A DNA stretch of 64,000 nucleotides from Pseudopyrenochaeta lycopersici (lineage: Eukaryota > Ascomycota > Dothideomycetes > Pleosporales > Pseudopyrenochaetaceae). Positions 45,666 to 56,103 of this stretch are shown in pieces (position 1 is the first letter of the stretch; each line of letters opens with the position of its first letter). Both the position numbers and the translations under genes were made by a program. The stretch is from NCBI GenBank assembly GCA_003313425.1, contig NHZP01000017.1, positions 930,001 through 994,000 on the forward strand, given 5' to 3'. Below the pieces are notes generated by a model, which was not told where the DNA came from, did not search any database, and worked only from the letters and a program-made list of their open reading frames with translations.

Positions 45666-47437
45666 TCAAGCAGGACGTCTACGCCCGCCCTTGAGACTCT
45701 TGACTCGGTTCAGGAAACCTCCGCTGGGCTTTGGCTCGGTGGTAGGGGACGGTAGACTATCCGTCGTGACGGCTCGAGTCAAGGGATTGCGCCCAGGCGA
45801 GGATGCCTCCTTTGAGTCTGGTTCGGTGGTTTTGATCGTCGCGCCCTTTGCCTCATAAGCTTTGTCGTAGTCGTCGGTGAAAAAGGGATTTTGCTCATTT
45901 GCCTTGGTCTGCGAGATGGGTCCCGCACTGTAAGGTCCGTTGGGACTTCTACCCGGGGCATATCGAGCTTCGGGAGAAGTAATGCGGGGGCCGTCGCCGT
46001 ATCGTCGTGGTTGCGAGATGCCACGGAATCGCTGGGCGATTGACTTCTTGCGGCCCAAGCCACTCTCTGCCAAGGCCCTCTGTTTCTCTGACTCCTCCTC
46101 AATGGCCTTGCGTGATGCTGGGGCGCCCTCGAGAAACGTCGAGGTTCCAAGACCATGGCTCTGCTCGCCGTGCATGATGTCATCCCGACCCTTTACACTG
46201 AACTCAGTCTCCTGGCCTGGTTTCTTCCATTGGCTCTCGGCGCCCCCAAAGTCAGAGAAACCCTCGGCGCCTCTACCGTGGATCCTGTCCAGATCAATCT
46301 TCTGATTTACGGGTCCCGAGCCGCCGAGCGAGTTGTTGGCTGAGCCGGCCGGGAAGGCGTGCATTGGGGCGCGCTGGTCTTTCCTCCGGTTGCGATGGGG
46401 CTGCACAGCATCGTAGGGGCCGTCGTGGTGAATCATACTGGGCCCGTAGATGCCCGTGACATCGAGTTTGTCGATGAGATCGAGACCCTGGGGCCGTCGA
46501 ACGCGTCTCTGGCTGGACTTGGCGTCTTTGGTCTTGTCGTCACGGTCCTTGCGACGCTCCCTGCGCCGGCGCTCTTCATTTGGATCCAGCGACCCCTTGT
46601 CAGCGATGGAGGACTCTGAGTTGCGTCGTGGGCGCCGGTTCTCGCGGTGCTCAGGGCTATTTCGCCGTGGAGGCGGGCCTCGTGGTCGTGGAGGGCCGCG
46701 TGGGCCGCCTCGCATCTTGTCCTTCTCCTCGTCTGAGCGCGATGGGCGATGGCCGGCACGGGGGTCGGTGCCACTCCGGTTGGGGGCAGGCCTTGGTGGG
46801 GCCTGCCTCTTGCTGCCATCGTCAATGGTGAGGTTGTTCTGCGAAAGAATGGGATAGTCAGCAAACTGAATCACGAAACGCCGAAAGCGCTCCATGTCGC
46901 GTTGTAGGCAAACAGCCCAAGTGCGGCATGTGAATTTATTTTTGTTTATTATTATTCTTTATTTTTCTGCCATGGCCGTGCAGCGACGGTGCCCGCTTGT
47001 GCAACGGCGCGCTGGCGTTGGCAGCCGTCACCCTCACTTGGGCGGGCGGGGGTCAGGACGTACGAATAATTCCTCGGCGGCAGAGCCAAAGGTAGCCTTC
47101 TTGGGCGAGTCCTTCATCTTCGCCGACATGTCGACCAGGTCCCTCGAGGCCTCCTTGTTGAATTCGGCCTCGAAGGTGGACAAAAAGGGATTGCGCGACA
47201 TTGGCCTGCTGCCCGAGCTCGAGCGGTTTGCACTGGCGGGTGAGGGGAAGCCGGGCGAGGCAGCTCTGTTGCGGAATGGATTGTTGGAGGAGAGGTTGAG
47301 CGTCAGGCCCGGCGAGGGTCGCCGCTCTGTTGATAAGAAAATGTTATCAGCGCAATGTCCGGTTTCGTCACGGCCCAAGCGACGGTGAAACAGGCCATGG
47401 ACGGAGCCTTACCTGGCATTGACGGCTCTGCAAACAT
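45666..47437 (-). CDS. pal1: Pal1 cell-morphology protein
   Basis: Three exons, 47437-47413, 47326-47064 and 46838-45666, give 486 residues. The first coding exon is just 25 nt; introns are 86 and 225 bp. The joins restore the family N-terminus: MFAEPSMPERRPSPGLTLNL, NNPFRNRAASP, then AAEELF joined to NNLTIDDG. The core domain includes RRVRRPQGLDLIDKLDVTG, PHRNRRKDQRAPMHAFP and NNSLGGSGPVN, all typical of Pal1. The chain is highly polar and disordered outside the core. Pal1 sits at growing tips and endocytic sites and helps keep cells cylindrical in fission yeast. Much of the sequence in front of NNLTIDDG is open in frame but is intron by conservation and by its strong GTACGT donor. Confidence 0.85.
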
Positions 47438-48518
47438 GATGCTGCCGCTGTTCACAACCCTGTCGGCGCGGCCAATCAGAAACTGGAGCCAGGGGAGCCG
47501 GCAGGCGTGCTGTGTGCAATTGTTGGCTGGTGACGCGCACTGCGTGCAATCCTGTTCCTGCGCGACCCGCGAGTGGCAGCAGCAAAAAAAGGGGCGCAGG
47601 CAGGACTGGCGGTACAGATGGAGCGTCGCGCGCTGGGAATGGACTTCCGGCCTTGTCCGCGGAAAGGATGGCGGGCGGGGCGACGCTGGCAATGGCCGTG
47701 ATTGAGGGCCGGTAGTCTATGCAGGCCTTCTAGTGAATATATACCACGCCCACGCCCAACCGGCAAGTGTCTTGGTCAATCGTCTGTCGCGGCCGCGCAG
47801 AGGGAGAGGCAGAAGCAGAAGTGCAGACCAGGGCGGACGGGCACGAGGTTATGAAGCAGTCCCTGTCAAGCCGCCGGCTCACTGGACGCAGGCGCGGCTC
47901 GAATTTGAGCAGCGCTGGACCTCGTGTTTTGGTGGCACCCGCTTGTGATTCGAGCGCAGGTCACGAGCGGGTGACTAGAGCCTGCCCCCAAGCCAACTAG
48001 GTTAGAAGACAACTCGGAACAATGAATAACGACGCTTATCCGCTGCACATCGCCCTGGGGGCTTGGGGAATGAAAGCTGGCCCCAGCTGCATGGCGGTTA
48101 CAGCCGACTTTTCGCATTTCCCATGCCCACTCCGCCTGTTCGCCTGCTGCGCGCTGCATCGCCGCCCATCCCATCTGTGCCAGTTGTCTCTTGTCGGCTC
48201 GCTGTCTGACAGACTGTCTCGCTCCCTGGACACGCGTTCGTTGCCACAGCGCCGGCCCATCACCGCTCCTCATCAAATCTACGCCGTCGTCCCCTGGTCC
48301 CCTGGTCCCGCTTCTGCAAGTGCCTTCTCCTAGCCTGCCGACAGGCCCCCCCCCCCCCCTCGAGGTGCCCCAAGCGGAATAGCTGCCGGCCTTTCACAAT
48401 TGCGGGGAAGACCCTGAATCTCAATTTATTCAGCCTCAGCCTGCCCGTCCACGGCCCGAGCGGCTTCGACAGCACAAAGAAAACATCCCCCATCAAAGTC
48501 CCAGCAGAGCAGCCTGCC
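47438..48518. other. divergent promoter region, Pal1 / MED31
   Basis: 1.08 kb, GC-rich, with a C homopolymer near its right end. Open frames overlap on both strands and none is convincing. Confidence 0.5.
48346..48359 (+). repeat. poly-C tract, 14 bp
   Basis: Fourteen consecutive C bases about 160 bp upstream of the MED31 start. It may be a length-variable tract or a sequencing-prone site. Confidence 0.9.
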
Positions 48519-48984
48519 ATGGCCCAACAGACCCCCCAAGAGCGCACTGGTGTACCAGCACACGGAGGTTACACGCGCTTCGAGCTCGAACTAGAGGTCC
48601 GTAGTTTTACCTCGAACCAATGGCATACCGCCCCTGAGTGCGTTCATTAACACACGCCTAGTTTGTGCAATGCCTTGCCAATCCTGTCTATCTCAATTAT
48701 CTAGCCCAGCAGAAGACCCTTGACAAGCCCGAGTTCGTGGCCTACCTCGGCTACCTGCAATACTTCAAGGAGCCCAAGTATGCGAAGTTTCTACAGTATG
48801 TATACCGCGGAGCCCTTTTACGCCTGCTTACTGATGATGGGCTTGCAGCCACCCTGGGCCGACACTCCGCGCGCTAGAATTACTCCAGCAGGAGCGTTTC
48901 CGGCAGGAAATCCTAGCCCCTGGCTTGGTAGATAAACTGGTCATAGAAGGCCAGAGGAATGCAGTGCCCATGCAGAAAGGTTGA
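48519..48984 (+). CDS. MED31: Mediator complex subunit 31 (Soh1)
   Basis: Three exons, 48519-48596, 48662-48795 and 48849-48984, with introns of 65 and 53 bp, give 115 residues, the normal size. RFELELE joined to FVQCLANPVYLNYLAQQK, then FVAYLGYLQYFKEPKYAKFL, are the Soh1 signature. Med31 is the small, most conserved middle-module subunit of Mediator, which links activators to RNA polymerase II. At the second join the protein reads KFLHHPGPTLRALELLQ; many relatives have a Tyr where the second His stands, so the splice was checked: CA|GTATGT and GCAG|C are both strong. Confidence 0.9.
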
Positions 48985-49656
48985 CCGCCATGCAATGCTT
49001 GATGGCCAAGGCAACCCACCCTTTTCATGAGGCATGCTTAGTCAACGCGAAGTCTCTCTACGAGCATACCAAGTCTCACAATATGTGCGCGCGCGAAACA
49101 TAAACATTCGGATCCGGTCTTGATGACTCTGGCTAATCAACGAGGAATCGCTTGTGGAGAGACCGGTCTTGCCGGCATCTCCTTGCGAAGTCTTGGGTAC
49201 AACTTCCCCAGCGAGCAGCGTAGAATAGTCGACATGACAACAGTCAATTCAAATGTAGCGTAACAACAAATAATTAAATATGAAACAAACCAATTTTGGT
49301 TGTAAACTTTGCCTGCGTGAACGTGGATGGGCTGGCTGGCTCGCGTTTTAGTCTGCAGGAGCAGTGGTGAGTGACGTCGCCTGCTATGGTTCCTCTTATC
49401 GCGCAAGTGAGACTACTGAATGGCAACTTCTCATCCCAGAAGCCTCGCCCAGCACAATCCCTGAACCTGCAGCTTTCCGTGTCGACTAGGTAGAACTATG
49501 GAAAGCAGATCCCTACACGTGATCTGCCTCGGTCGATTTTAGGCCCGCTGCCATGCAGGCCCCACGTTGCGCTATCAGCACCATGAGAGCTCAAGCTACC
49601 ATCAAGGTACTTGCTCGCCTCCACGGTTCTCCTAGACGTCCCTGCTGCTTACTGCC
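48985..49656. other. intergenic, 0.7 kb
   Basis: 3' flank of MED31 and promoter of the TBC protein gene. Nothing coding recognised. Confidence 0.5.
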
Positions 49657-52115
49657 ATGCGATCCATATCGGAGGCCGAGTGCGCTCTTTGCTACCTCAA
49701 TCCTTAATTGCACTGCTAATATGTCACAGGAAGCACTGGCGGCAGCTTGACGACTTCCACTCGCTGACTGACTTGAAAATTCACGTATCTGCGCATAAAG
49801 AGCCACAGATAACTGCCGGACTCCGGTCTGTGTGCTGGAAGGTGTGTTGCTTATCTAGTTTCGTCGAGCTCAGGCTTATCGTCTGCCTAGATCTTTCTCG
49901 TGTTCAAGACTCTTGACCGTTCGTCATGGCCGACCCACCTCACCCAGTCGCGCAAGACGTACGATTCCCTGTGTGCGCATTATCTCCGCGCCATACAACA
50001 CCCCGACGAGTTCGAGTCTTCTATAGACCCATTGAGCGAAATTGACGAGGTACTTATATCTTCCTCTTGGCCGCGCCTATCTGAGCTTGTAGAATGTTGA
50101 CCAGTACTAAGATGTGAAAGTCCCCGTGGGTAGCCCTTCGAGCCGACGAAGACCTCCGCGCGGAGATATTCCAAGACATCGAGCGATGTATGCCCGACAA
50201 TGTTTACTTTCGCCAGCCTGCGACCCAGAATATGATGCTGGATATTCTCTTTATATGGTGCAAGATGCATCCAAATATAGGTTACCGACAGGGAATGCAC
50301 GAGATCCTGGCCCCGTTGCTCTGGGTCGTGGAAAGAGATGCGATAGAAGCAAAAGGTGCGAAGGGCACCGTAGACCAAACCCTCCAGGATATGTTGGATT
50401 CCAGGTACATCGAACATGATACATACACCTTATTTTCGATTATCATGCACACAGCCAAGTCCTTCTATGCGCCAGCAAAGGCCGGGTCGCCATCAAAAGA
50501 GACACCGATGCTGGCCCGAAGCTCGAGAATATTTGAGACACACCTACCAAAGGCTGATCCAGAGCTCTTTGCACATCTTACAAAGCTCGAAATCGTCCCC
50601 CAAATTTTCCTTCTGTAAGTTTTCAATCCCTATGCTTTTGCTCTACTGACAAGATGCAGGCGTTGGATTCGCCTCCTCTTTGGGCGAGAGTTTCCCCTCG
50701 ACTCCGTTTTCGACATGTGGGACGCACTCTTCGCAATTGATTCGTCACTTGAGCTAGTCGATATGATTTCGATAGCTATGCTGCTTCGGATACGCTGGGA
50801 ACTGGTTGCAGCTGATACAAACGAAGCTTTTTCTCTGCTTCTAAGATATCCGGAACCGGCCACTCCTGCCTATACTTTCATTAAGGACGCTTTGTACCTC
50901 CGCAATCATCTCACTCCGCAAGGCGGCGCCGAGATTATATCGCGATACGGAAAGGAAGCACCAGTGATTGAGCTAGAAGCAGCGCCAGTCCTTCGTGATC
51001 CATCGCCATCACCGTCCTTCGCCTCAAGTCGGACTCGGAATAGCGTGGGTTCTCCAAAGAGTTTTGTGAGCCAGCAAGGAGTCGGATTTGAGGCTCTACT
51101 TCAAGGCGCTGCGAAGAATGTGTTAGATCGCGGGTCACAGTGGGGAGTTGGAAAGGCTTTGCGAGACGCAGTAGGTGAAGTCAGGAAGAACGTCGAGGCC
51201 TATCAATCGGGATCAAACTCGGGACCCACCACTCCAAGGTCTGGAGGAAGAGAGTTTCGCAAGCCCGCGCAGCTTGGAACATCAACTGCCAATGCACGCC
51301 CAGGCCTTGAACGCGTACAATCCGGTAATGTGATAAAGAAGATCGATGAGCTGGATCGAAGGAACAAGAGCCTTGCCAAGATGCTAGAAGCTGCTGTAGG
51401 CGAACTATGGGAGTATCATAGAGAGCAAAATGAAGACCAAAAGACGAAAGAGAATGATGACAAAGAGAAGGAGAACATGGAGGCTCTGAGCCTGGCTATT
51501 GCGAAAGTGCAATTTGTGCAAGTTTACCTCGAGGATTCGTCCATACCTCTTCCGGTTGAGGAGGCCACTGAACAAGCAGCAACTGCAAAGGCAGCAGCGA
51601 CTCTCACAGCTTCACTCCCACAATCGGCTACACCGCCAAAGCGCACGTCAAGTGTGCCACCGACATCTTCTACTACGATCTCCCAACCGGCCCCCCCAGC
51701 AAATACTGCTGTCAAAAAGCCTCCTCTTAGCCCACGCCCAACTTCACCACCCGCACAGAGGCTATCGCCGCAATCGCAATTATCTAAAAACCTCTCGCCA
51801 CGCTCACGGCCGCATCTCACATCATCAAACTTCTCGTGGATGCTTGGTGAGGACTCTGCGTCTTCAAACTTCGCCTCGGGTACCGCGCATTCAACATTCT
51901 CTTCGGACGAGAAGAGGAGGATGAAGGGCAAAGGCTTTTTATTTGGTGACGACGACGAGGACGAGGGAAGCGCCAAAGAAGGTAAGAGGAGCAGTGTGAG
52001 TAGTAAGAGTACTGCGAAGGGCGGGAAGAATGCGAAGGGGAGGCATGTACCGGAGATGGAAGTCGAAGAAGAAGTCATTGATCTGGACAATATGGGGAAA
52101 AGAGGTGTGATCTAA
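49657..52115 (+). CDS. TBC-domain Rab GTPase-activating protein, TBC1D5-like
   Basis: Five exons, 49657-49679, 49730-49841, 49891-50049, 50121-50614 and 50660-52115, with introns of 50, 49, 71 and 45 bp, give 747 residues. The first coding exon is 23 nt. The TBC domain runs about 35-310: AGLRSVCWK, SPWVAL, the arginine finger in DIER (about 120), the glutamine finger in YRQG (about 155), then VPQIFLLRWIRLLFGREF and VFDMWDALF. Both catalytic fingers are present, so GAP activity is expected. The layout, with the TBC domain early and a long Ser/Pro-rich tail containing one coiled coil (about 430-480), resembles TBC1D5, which acts on Rab7 with retromer at endosomes. The Rab target is inferred. 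Confidence 0.85.
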
Positions 52116-53025
52116 CCCGGAGCACCTTGCACCGAACATCTCGGCGACGACTGCCGTCGTGACGGTACGTTTAGCTTCCGGATCCCCACAAACACGATGC
52201 CCAAGGCTGCACTCAAGCTTCAATCTGCGGGACTTGCAGTGAACACGAGGTCGCAGGAAGCATGGGTACGTAAGAAGCCGATAGTAGATCGGTGTAGGGT
52301 TTGTAAATGTATTGACAACCACTCAAAACACTACTCCCGTTGCCATCTGAGCGTTAGACATCGAGAGAGATGGATGACGCAATTCTCAAGTCGTCTTGCC
52401 AAATGCCAAAAGGAATTCTAGGTCACAGCTGAGCGTCCATCATCTTCCTCATCGGAACAAAGCTGTCTACAATCACATCTCCAGGCACGCTTTGTCGCTA
52501 TAGTGTATCTATTGCCTTCGATCCCATCACCTACACTATGCGCTCGATGCACCCCCTCCATGCCACATGCAGTAAGCCGCTTTCCCTCAACACACTACAG
52601 CTCACACACTCGTCCCACGAAACTTGCTCAAACAGGGGATAATGCATCCGCCAACACCTCACCGAGGACAGCTTATTCGCCTCTCTTGTCTCACCAGCTC
52701 GCAAGCGCAAGAGAATCTATTTCATGATTCGACTGCCCGCGAAGCCGACCCGCCTAAATAGCAACGACTCTAAACCGTAGCGGCGCAAAGACCCTGTGCT
52801 TAGTGCGGCTATCGGCGCATCGCAAAAGTCCCCAAAAACGCCGGAAGCGGATAGGTCACCGGTTTGGTTTTTGGAGATAAAAGGCAAGCCCCGCTCTGCC
52901 CCTCCATAAAGCCGCTTCCTTTTTCTTCAGCAACGAGCAAGAAAACACGGAAAAAGCAAACACCTCTTCACTCCTTTTTTTTTAAAGCAAATCCCATATA
53001 GCAAAGTCTATCCTTTGTATTCAAA
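52116..53025. other. intergenic, promoter of metallothionein
   Basis: 0.9 kb without a supported gene. The last 150 bp look like a strong promoter: a GATAAAAG element at 52876-52883, CT-rich stretches and an A-rich leader before the ATG. Confidence 0.5.
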
Positions 53026-53103
53026 ATGCCAGACTGCGGAAACTCGGGATGCACGTGCGGTGCTGAGTGCACCTGCGCGGCGGGAGCTTGCACCTGCGGT
53101 TAG
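53026..53103 (+). CDS. small Cys-rich metallothionein, 25 residues
   Basis: A single exon of 26 codons including stop encodes 25 residues with seven cysteines, six of them in three Cys-x-Cys pairs (CTC, CTC, CTC) and one near the start after MPD. It holds no aromatic residue and no His, and is otherwise Gly, Ala, Ser and Thr. The size, the seven cysteines and the MxDCG start match the copper metallothionein of Neurospora (about 26 residues). It should bind Cu(I), and perhaps Cd or Zn, in the cytosol and buffer or store metal. The ATG follows an A-rich leader and a promoter of a highly expressed type. It is too short for ordinary ORF calling. Whether copper induces it cannot be seen. Confidence 0.85.
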   Translation: MPDCGNSGCTCGAECTCAAGACTCG

Positions 53104-53817
53104 AAACTGTAACGTCTTCCCCCCGCTTCGCCGCAGCACCGTGGCTGGCTGAGAGCCCTGCTGTGACGAACACGTACGCGCACACACACCACACATGTAC
53201 TAATATATGTTGTGCAGCATAACAAAGCCCGTTTTGTTTACTACCTTGCGGAAACACGATCCGATATTTCGATTCGGTTGGCCCCCTGTCCTTAACAACG
53301 GTAACGGCAAATACATGAGCGACTGTAACATTCGATCGGCTTTCCATTCTTTCGTTTGAGAATACAGCCCCTGGGCTTGGTGGGATGGATTGTTAGTACA
53401 TAAAGTAAATGAATAAAGTCTGGAAACGAGCAATATTTGAATGTACTGTCCTTGCTGTGCTTTGTGAAGTGGTCTTGATCTGCCAGGCTCTCCTGCCATG
53501 TCGTGATTAAATCAAGTCATCAAGTCAATGAGTGCTGTTTCTTTCAACAGGTCCAGCGCTCTCGTGCGATCTTCAAACCACATGCTCCTTACCCATCCTT
53601 GCACTGCCTTCTGCGGTCCTCGAGTGTCTGTCGAAGAGGTCATGGCAATGGTACACAAAATGTCGATGAATAGATTGATGATATTGTTCAATGTATCTAG
53701 AACGCAAGAAGTATTGATGCTCTATGGCCGTCACTCGTCATGAAAATGGTATACGCAAGAACGCCGCAGACCCCTGGGCGTGATGGTGATGTCATCGCGC
53801 CTTGTCCCTATCTCACT
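53104..53817. other. 3' flank of metallothionein and 3' flank of Whi5-like gene
   Basis: 0.7 kb between convergent genes, with a short CA-rich tract near 53170-53200. No gene supported. Confidence 0.5.
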
Positions 53818-55092
53818 CTACCTCCTCGCGTTCATAAGCTCAAGTAGTCCCTTGGCAGCATTGCCCTTCACAGCGCTGCTCGTCAAATCACCTTCTAGGT
53901 AACTTTGCTCTTTTAACCGTTGCAGTCGCTGATGCGGTGTGATGTCCTTTGCATCGATGTCTTCATCATCCTGTTCTCCAATTCGTATCCTGCTCATGGT
54001 AGGCGTCCCAAAGTTCACTTTGGGTCGTACTGGTGACATGAGTTGGCCTGGCGACACGGACTGGGGTAGCTCAACATGGGGAGGTGACGAAGACAAGTCA
54101 TAGCTCTCCATCATATGAGACGATGCCGACAGGTCGTCTTTCGGTATCTCGAATTGAACTGGCGCAGGCCCCAGTTTCCCAATGGGACGAAATGGATCCA
54201 GGTTTGCCTTGACAAAGACAGGGCCCTGTTCGCGTCGCGGCGACGATATAGTTATGTTCGGTACCCCGTAGGTACCGATAGACTCGGCAGAAGCCGTCAT
54301 AGCCGTCGAGCTCGACGCGTACAGGGGGTCTGAATGAGATGTGCTTGCCTCGTATCTCGAAATGATGTCCGCGTCGCGCTTGCCAACCTGGTTCGTCTTA
54401 ACCTTGTATAATCCAAACTTCAGACGCGTGCGCAGGTGTTCGGCGCGCGACTTCCTCCCCTCCCCTCCCCGCGCTGTCGGAGTGAAAGTAGGTGCCGTCT
54501 CCGCTGGAATCCCCTGCTCGCTCTTCTGGCTCGCACATAGATCGTAATTGAGGAAGTCAGAGAAAGACTGATTGCTTTTCTGAGAGTTTTGCATTGGCTC
54601 AGGTGAGGGAGTATTGCGTTCGGTAGGTGACCCTGGATCTGCTATGCCAACAGGGTCGTTTTCCTGGTGACTGTCAGTGACGAGAAGACGCGTTGAGGTT
54701 CGTGTGGCAGTTACCGTATGTCTCTGCATGGCGGCGGCAGTCAGCTGCATGCCTATGTTGGAGAGGCTCTCGTCACGTCCTCGAGCGAGCATCTTGAGGT
54801 TCTCCGCCGATTCAGCACCGTCAACCTCTTCTATGCTTCTCTTCTTGCCCTTTGAATACGCGTTGAGGTTCGCGAGGTTCTCCTTGTCAACAAAACTTGC
54901 GGGCACATGTGTCATAACCTGCTTCAGTGGGCTCTGAGCTCGAGCGACTTCAGACGATTCGAAGTCGTTTGTTTGGTTCGATGGCGTATTTATCGATTTT
55001 GGCGTGAGATCACCAAGTACGCGTCGCGAGGGTGTTTTTGAAGGACTATGCTGAATTGCCATGCTTGTCCTATGCGGTGTGGTGGCGCTCAT
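53818..55092 (-). CDS. Whi5/Nrm1-like cell-cycle transcription repressor
   Basis: Single exon, 424 residues from the ATG at 55092. A longer open frame begins further upstream but without an ATG, and MSATTPHRTS starts well. The short Whi5 (GTS-type) motif is at about 218-235: LRTRLKFGLYKVKTNQ, which in yeast binds the SBF/MBF factors. Elsewhere the chain is disordered and rich in S-P and T-P sites, as expected of a CDK target. A KEN box (VDKENLANL, about 68-76) suggests destruction by APC/C, which is known for Nrm1, so Nrm1-type is somewhat more likely than Whi5. Represses G1/S transcription in the nucleus by family analogy. Confidence 0.8.
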   Translation of the reverse strand: MSATTPHRTSMAIQHSPSKTPSRRVLGDLTPKSINTPSNQTNDFESSEVARAQSPLKQVMTHVPASFVDKENLANLNAYSKGKKRSIEEVDGAESAENLKMLARGRDESLSNIGMQLTAAAMQRHTVTATRTSTRLLVTDSHQENDPVGIADPGSPTERNTPSPEPMQNSQKSNQSFSDFLNYDLCASQKSEQGIPAETAPTFTPTARGGEGRKSRAEHLRTRLKFGLYKVKTNQVGKRDADIISRYEASTSHSDPLYASSSTAMTASAESIGTYGVPNITISSPRREQGPVFVKANLDPFRPIGKLGPAPVQFEIPKDDLSASSHMMESYDLSSSPPHVELPQSVSPGQLMSPVRPKVNFGTPTMSRIRIGEQDDEDIDAKDITPHQRLQRLKEQSYLEGDLTSSAVKGNAAKGLLELMNARR

Positions 55093-56103
55093 TTCTCGCA
55101 GCGATGTAGCGAATCTTGAGACGCGTAAAGACCAGGCGAATCGCGCGGCACTTGCGCTGTGATGATGTACCCGGGACAGCAAATATGAAGACTAGGAATG
55201 CGTCTCACTCTATCTCTTGAATTGCCAGGAAAGACAAGCAAGAAGAAAGAATGGTGAGTGAATGTTGTTGTGGGATATGGTCGCGTCCGAGGTTGGGAAG
55301 TCGCAGCCACCAATGCTCTGAACCACTTGGGACGCGATTGGCGGAGTGCGGGAAGGGTCCACCTACGAATGAAAGGCCGGAACCGAGACCCATCCACCCT
55401 CGATCTCCCATTCCTCCACACTTGTCTCCACAAATTGGTTTCCTTCCTCGCGGCCCGTTTCCCAGCTGCTGTGAACCGGCAAGTTTGAGATCTGATCCCT
55501 CTTCGGCGCGCGACACATCTAGCACACACCGTTAATGGTTGCAGCAGCATTTTGACCCTTCTTGTGCAGACCTTTTTTCGTCCAGGATTTTGATCCTGTA
55601 CCAATTAAATTAGCCGTTGATCATGGACTTTCAACGAAATCATCGACAATGTCGAGTTTGAGCATGGCAGCGTCTCCACTGAGCCCTTGCGCGTGAGACA
55701 TCAATAAATCCAAATGAAGAATGTATTTCATGATCAAGACTAGTTGGCCGGGCATACCTACAACGATGCTGTATCCGTGCACTATTGATAGGCCTAAGCA
55801 ACTCACCAATCTACGCCTTTGAATACTCTCTAGGGTTACGTCATCCCCGAAATGGCATCTGCATGATTTTCGGGTACGCGGCTCACCACGTCTCAGCACG
55901 GTACAGCCTCGCAATCAGTGCAGCTGTTTACATTCCAGACAGCTCCTGTTTTCAATCTCACATACCGCATTCGCTCACATCATATTGTCGACATATAAGG
56001 TTAGTTCCCTTATAATCGCATCGTCAGCGCGAGCATAGTCCGCAAGTGTTCCATGGTCATGCGAGTTTTCTTGGTCCTTCTAACGCTCTGTAGCTTCCCT
56101 ACT
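55093..56103. other. divergent promoter region, Whi5-like / GH5
   Basis: 1 kb without a supported gene; GC-rich near the Whi5-like start and more AT-rich toward the GH5 gene. Confidence 0.5.

Noticed and set aside
46839..46895. Alternative Pal1 start at MERFRRFVIQ
   Set aside because: This piece lies inside the 225-bp intron; the spliced form restores the conserved AAEELF-NNLTIDD junction.
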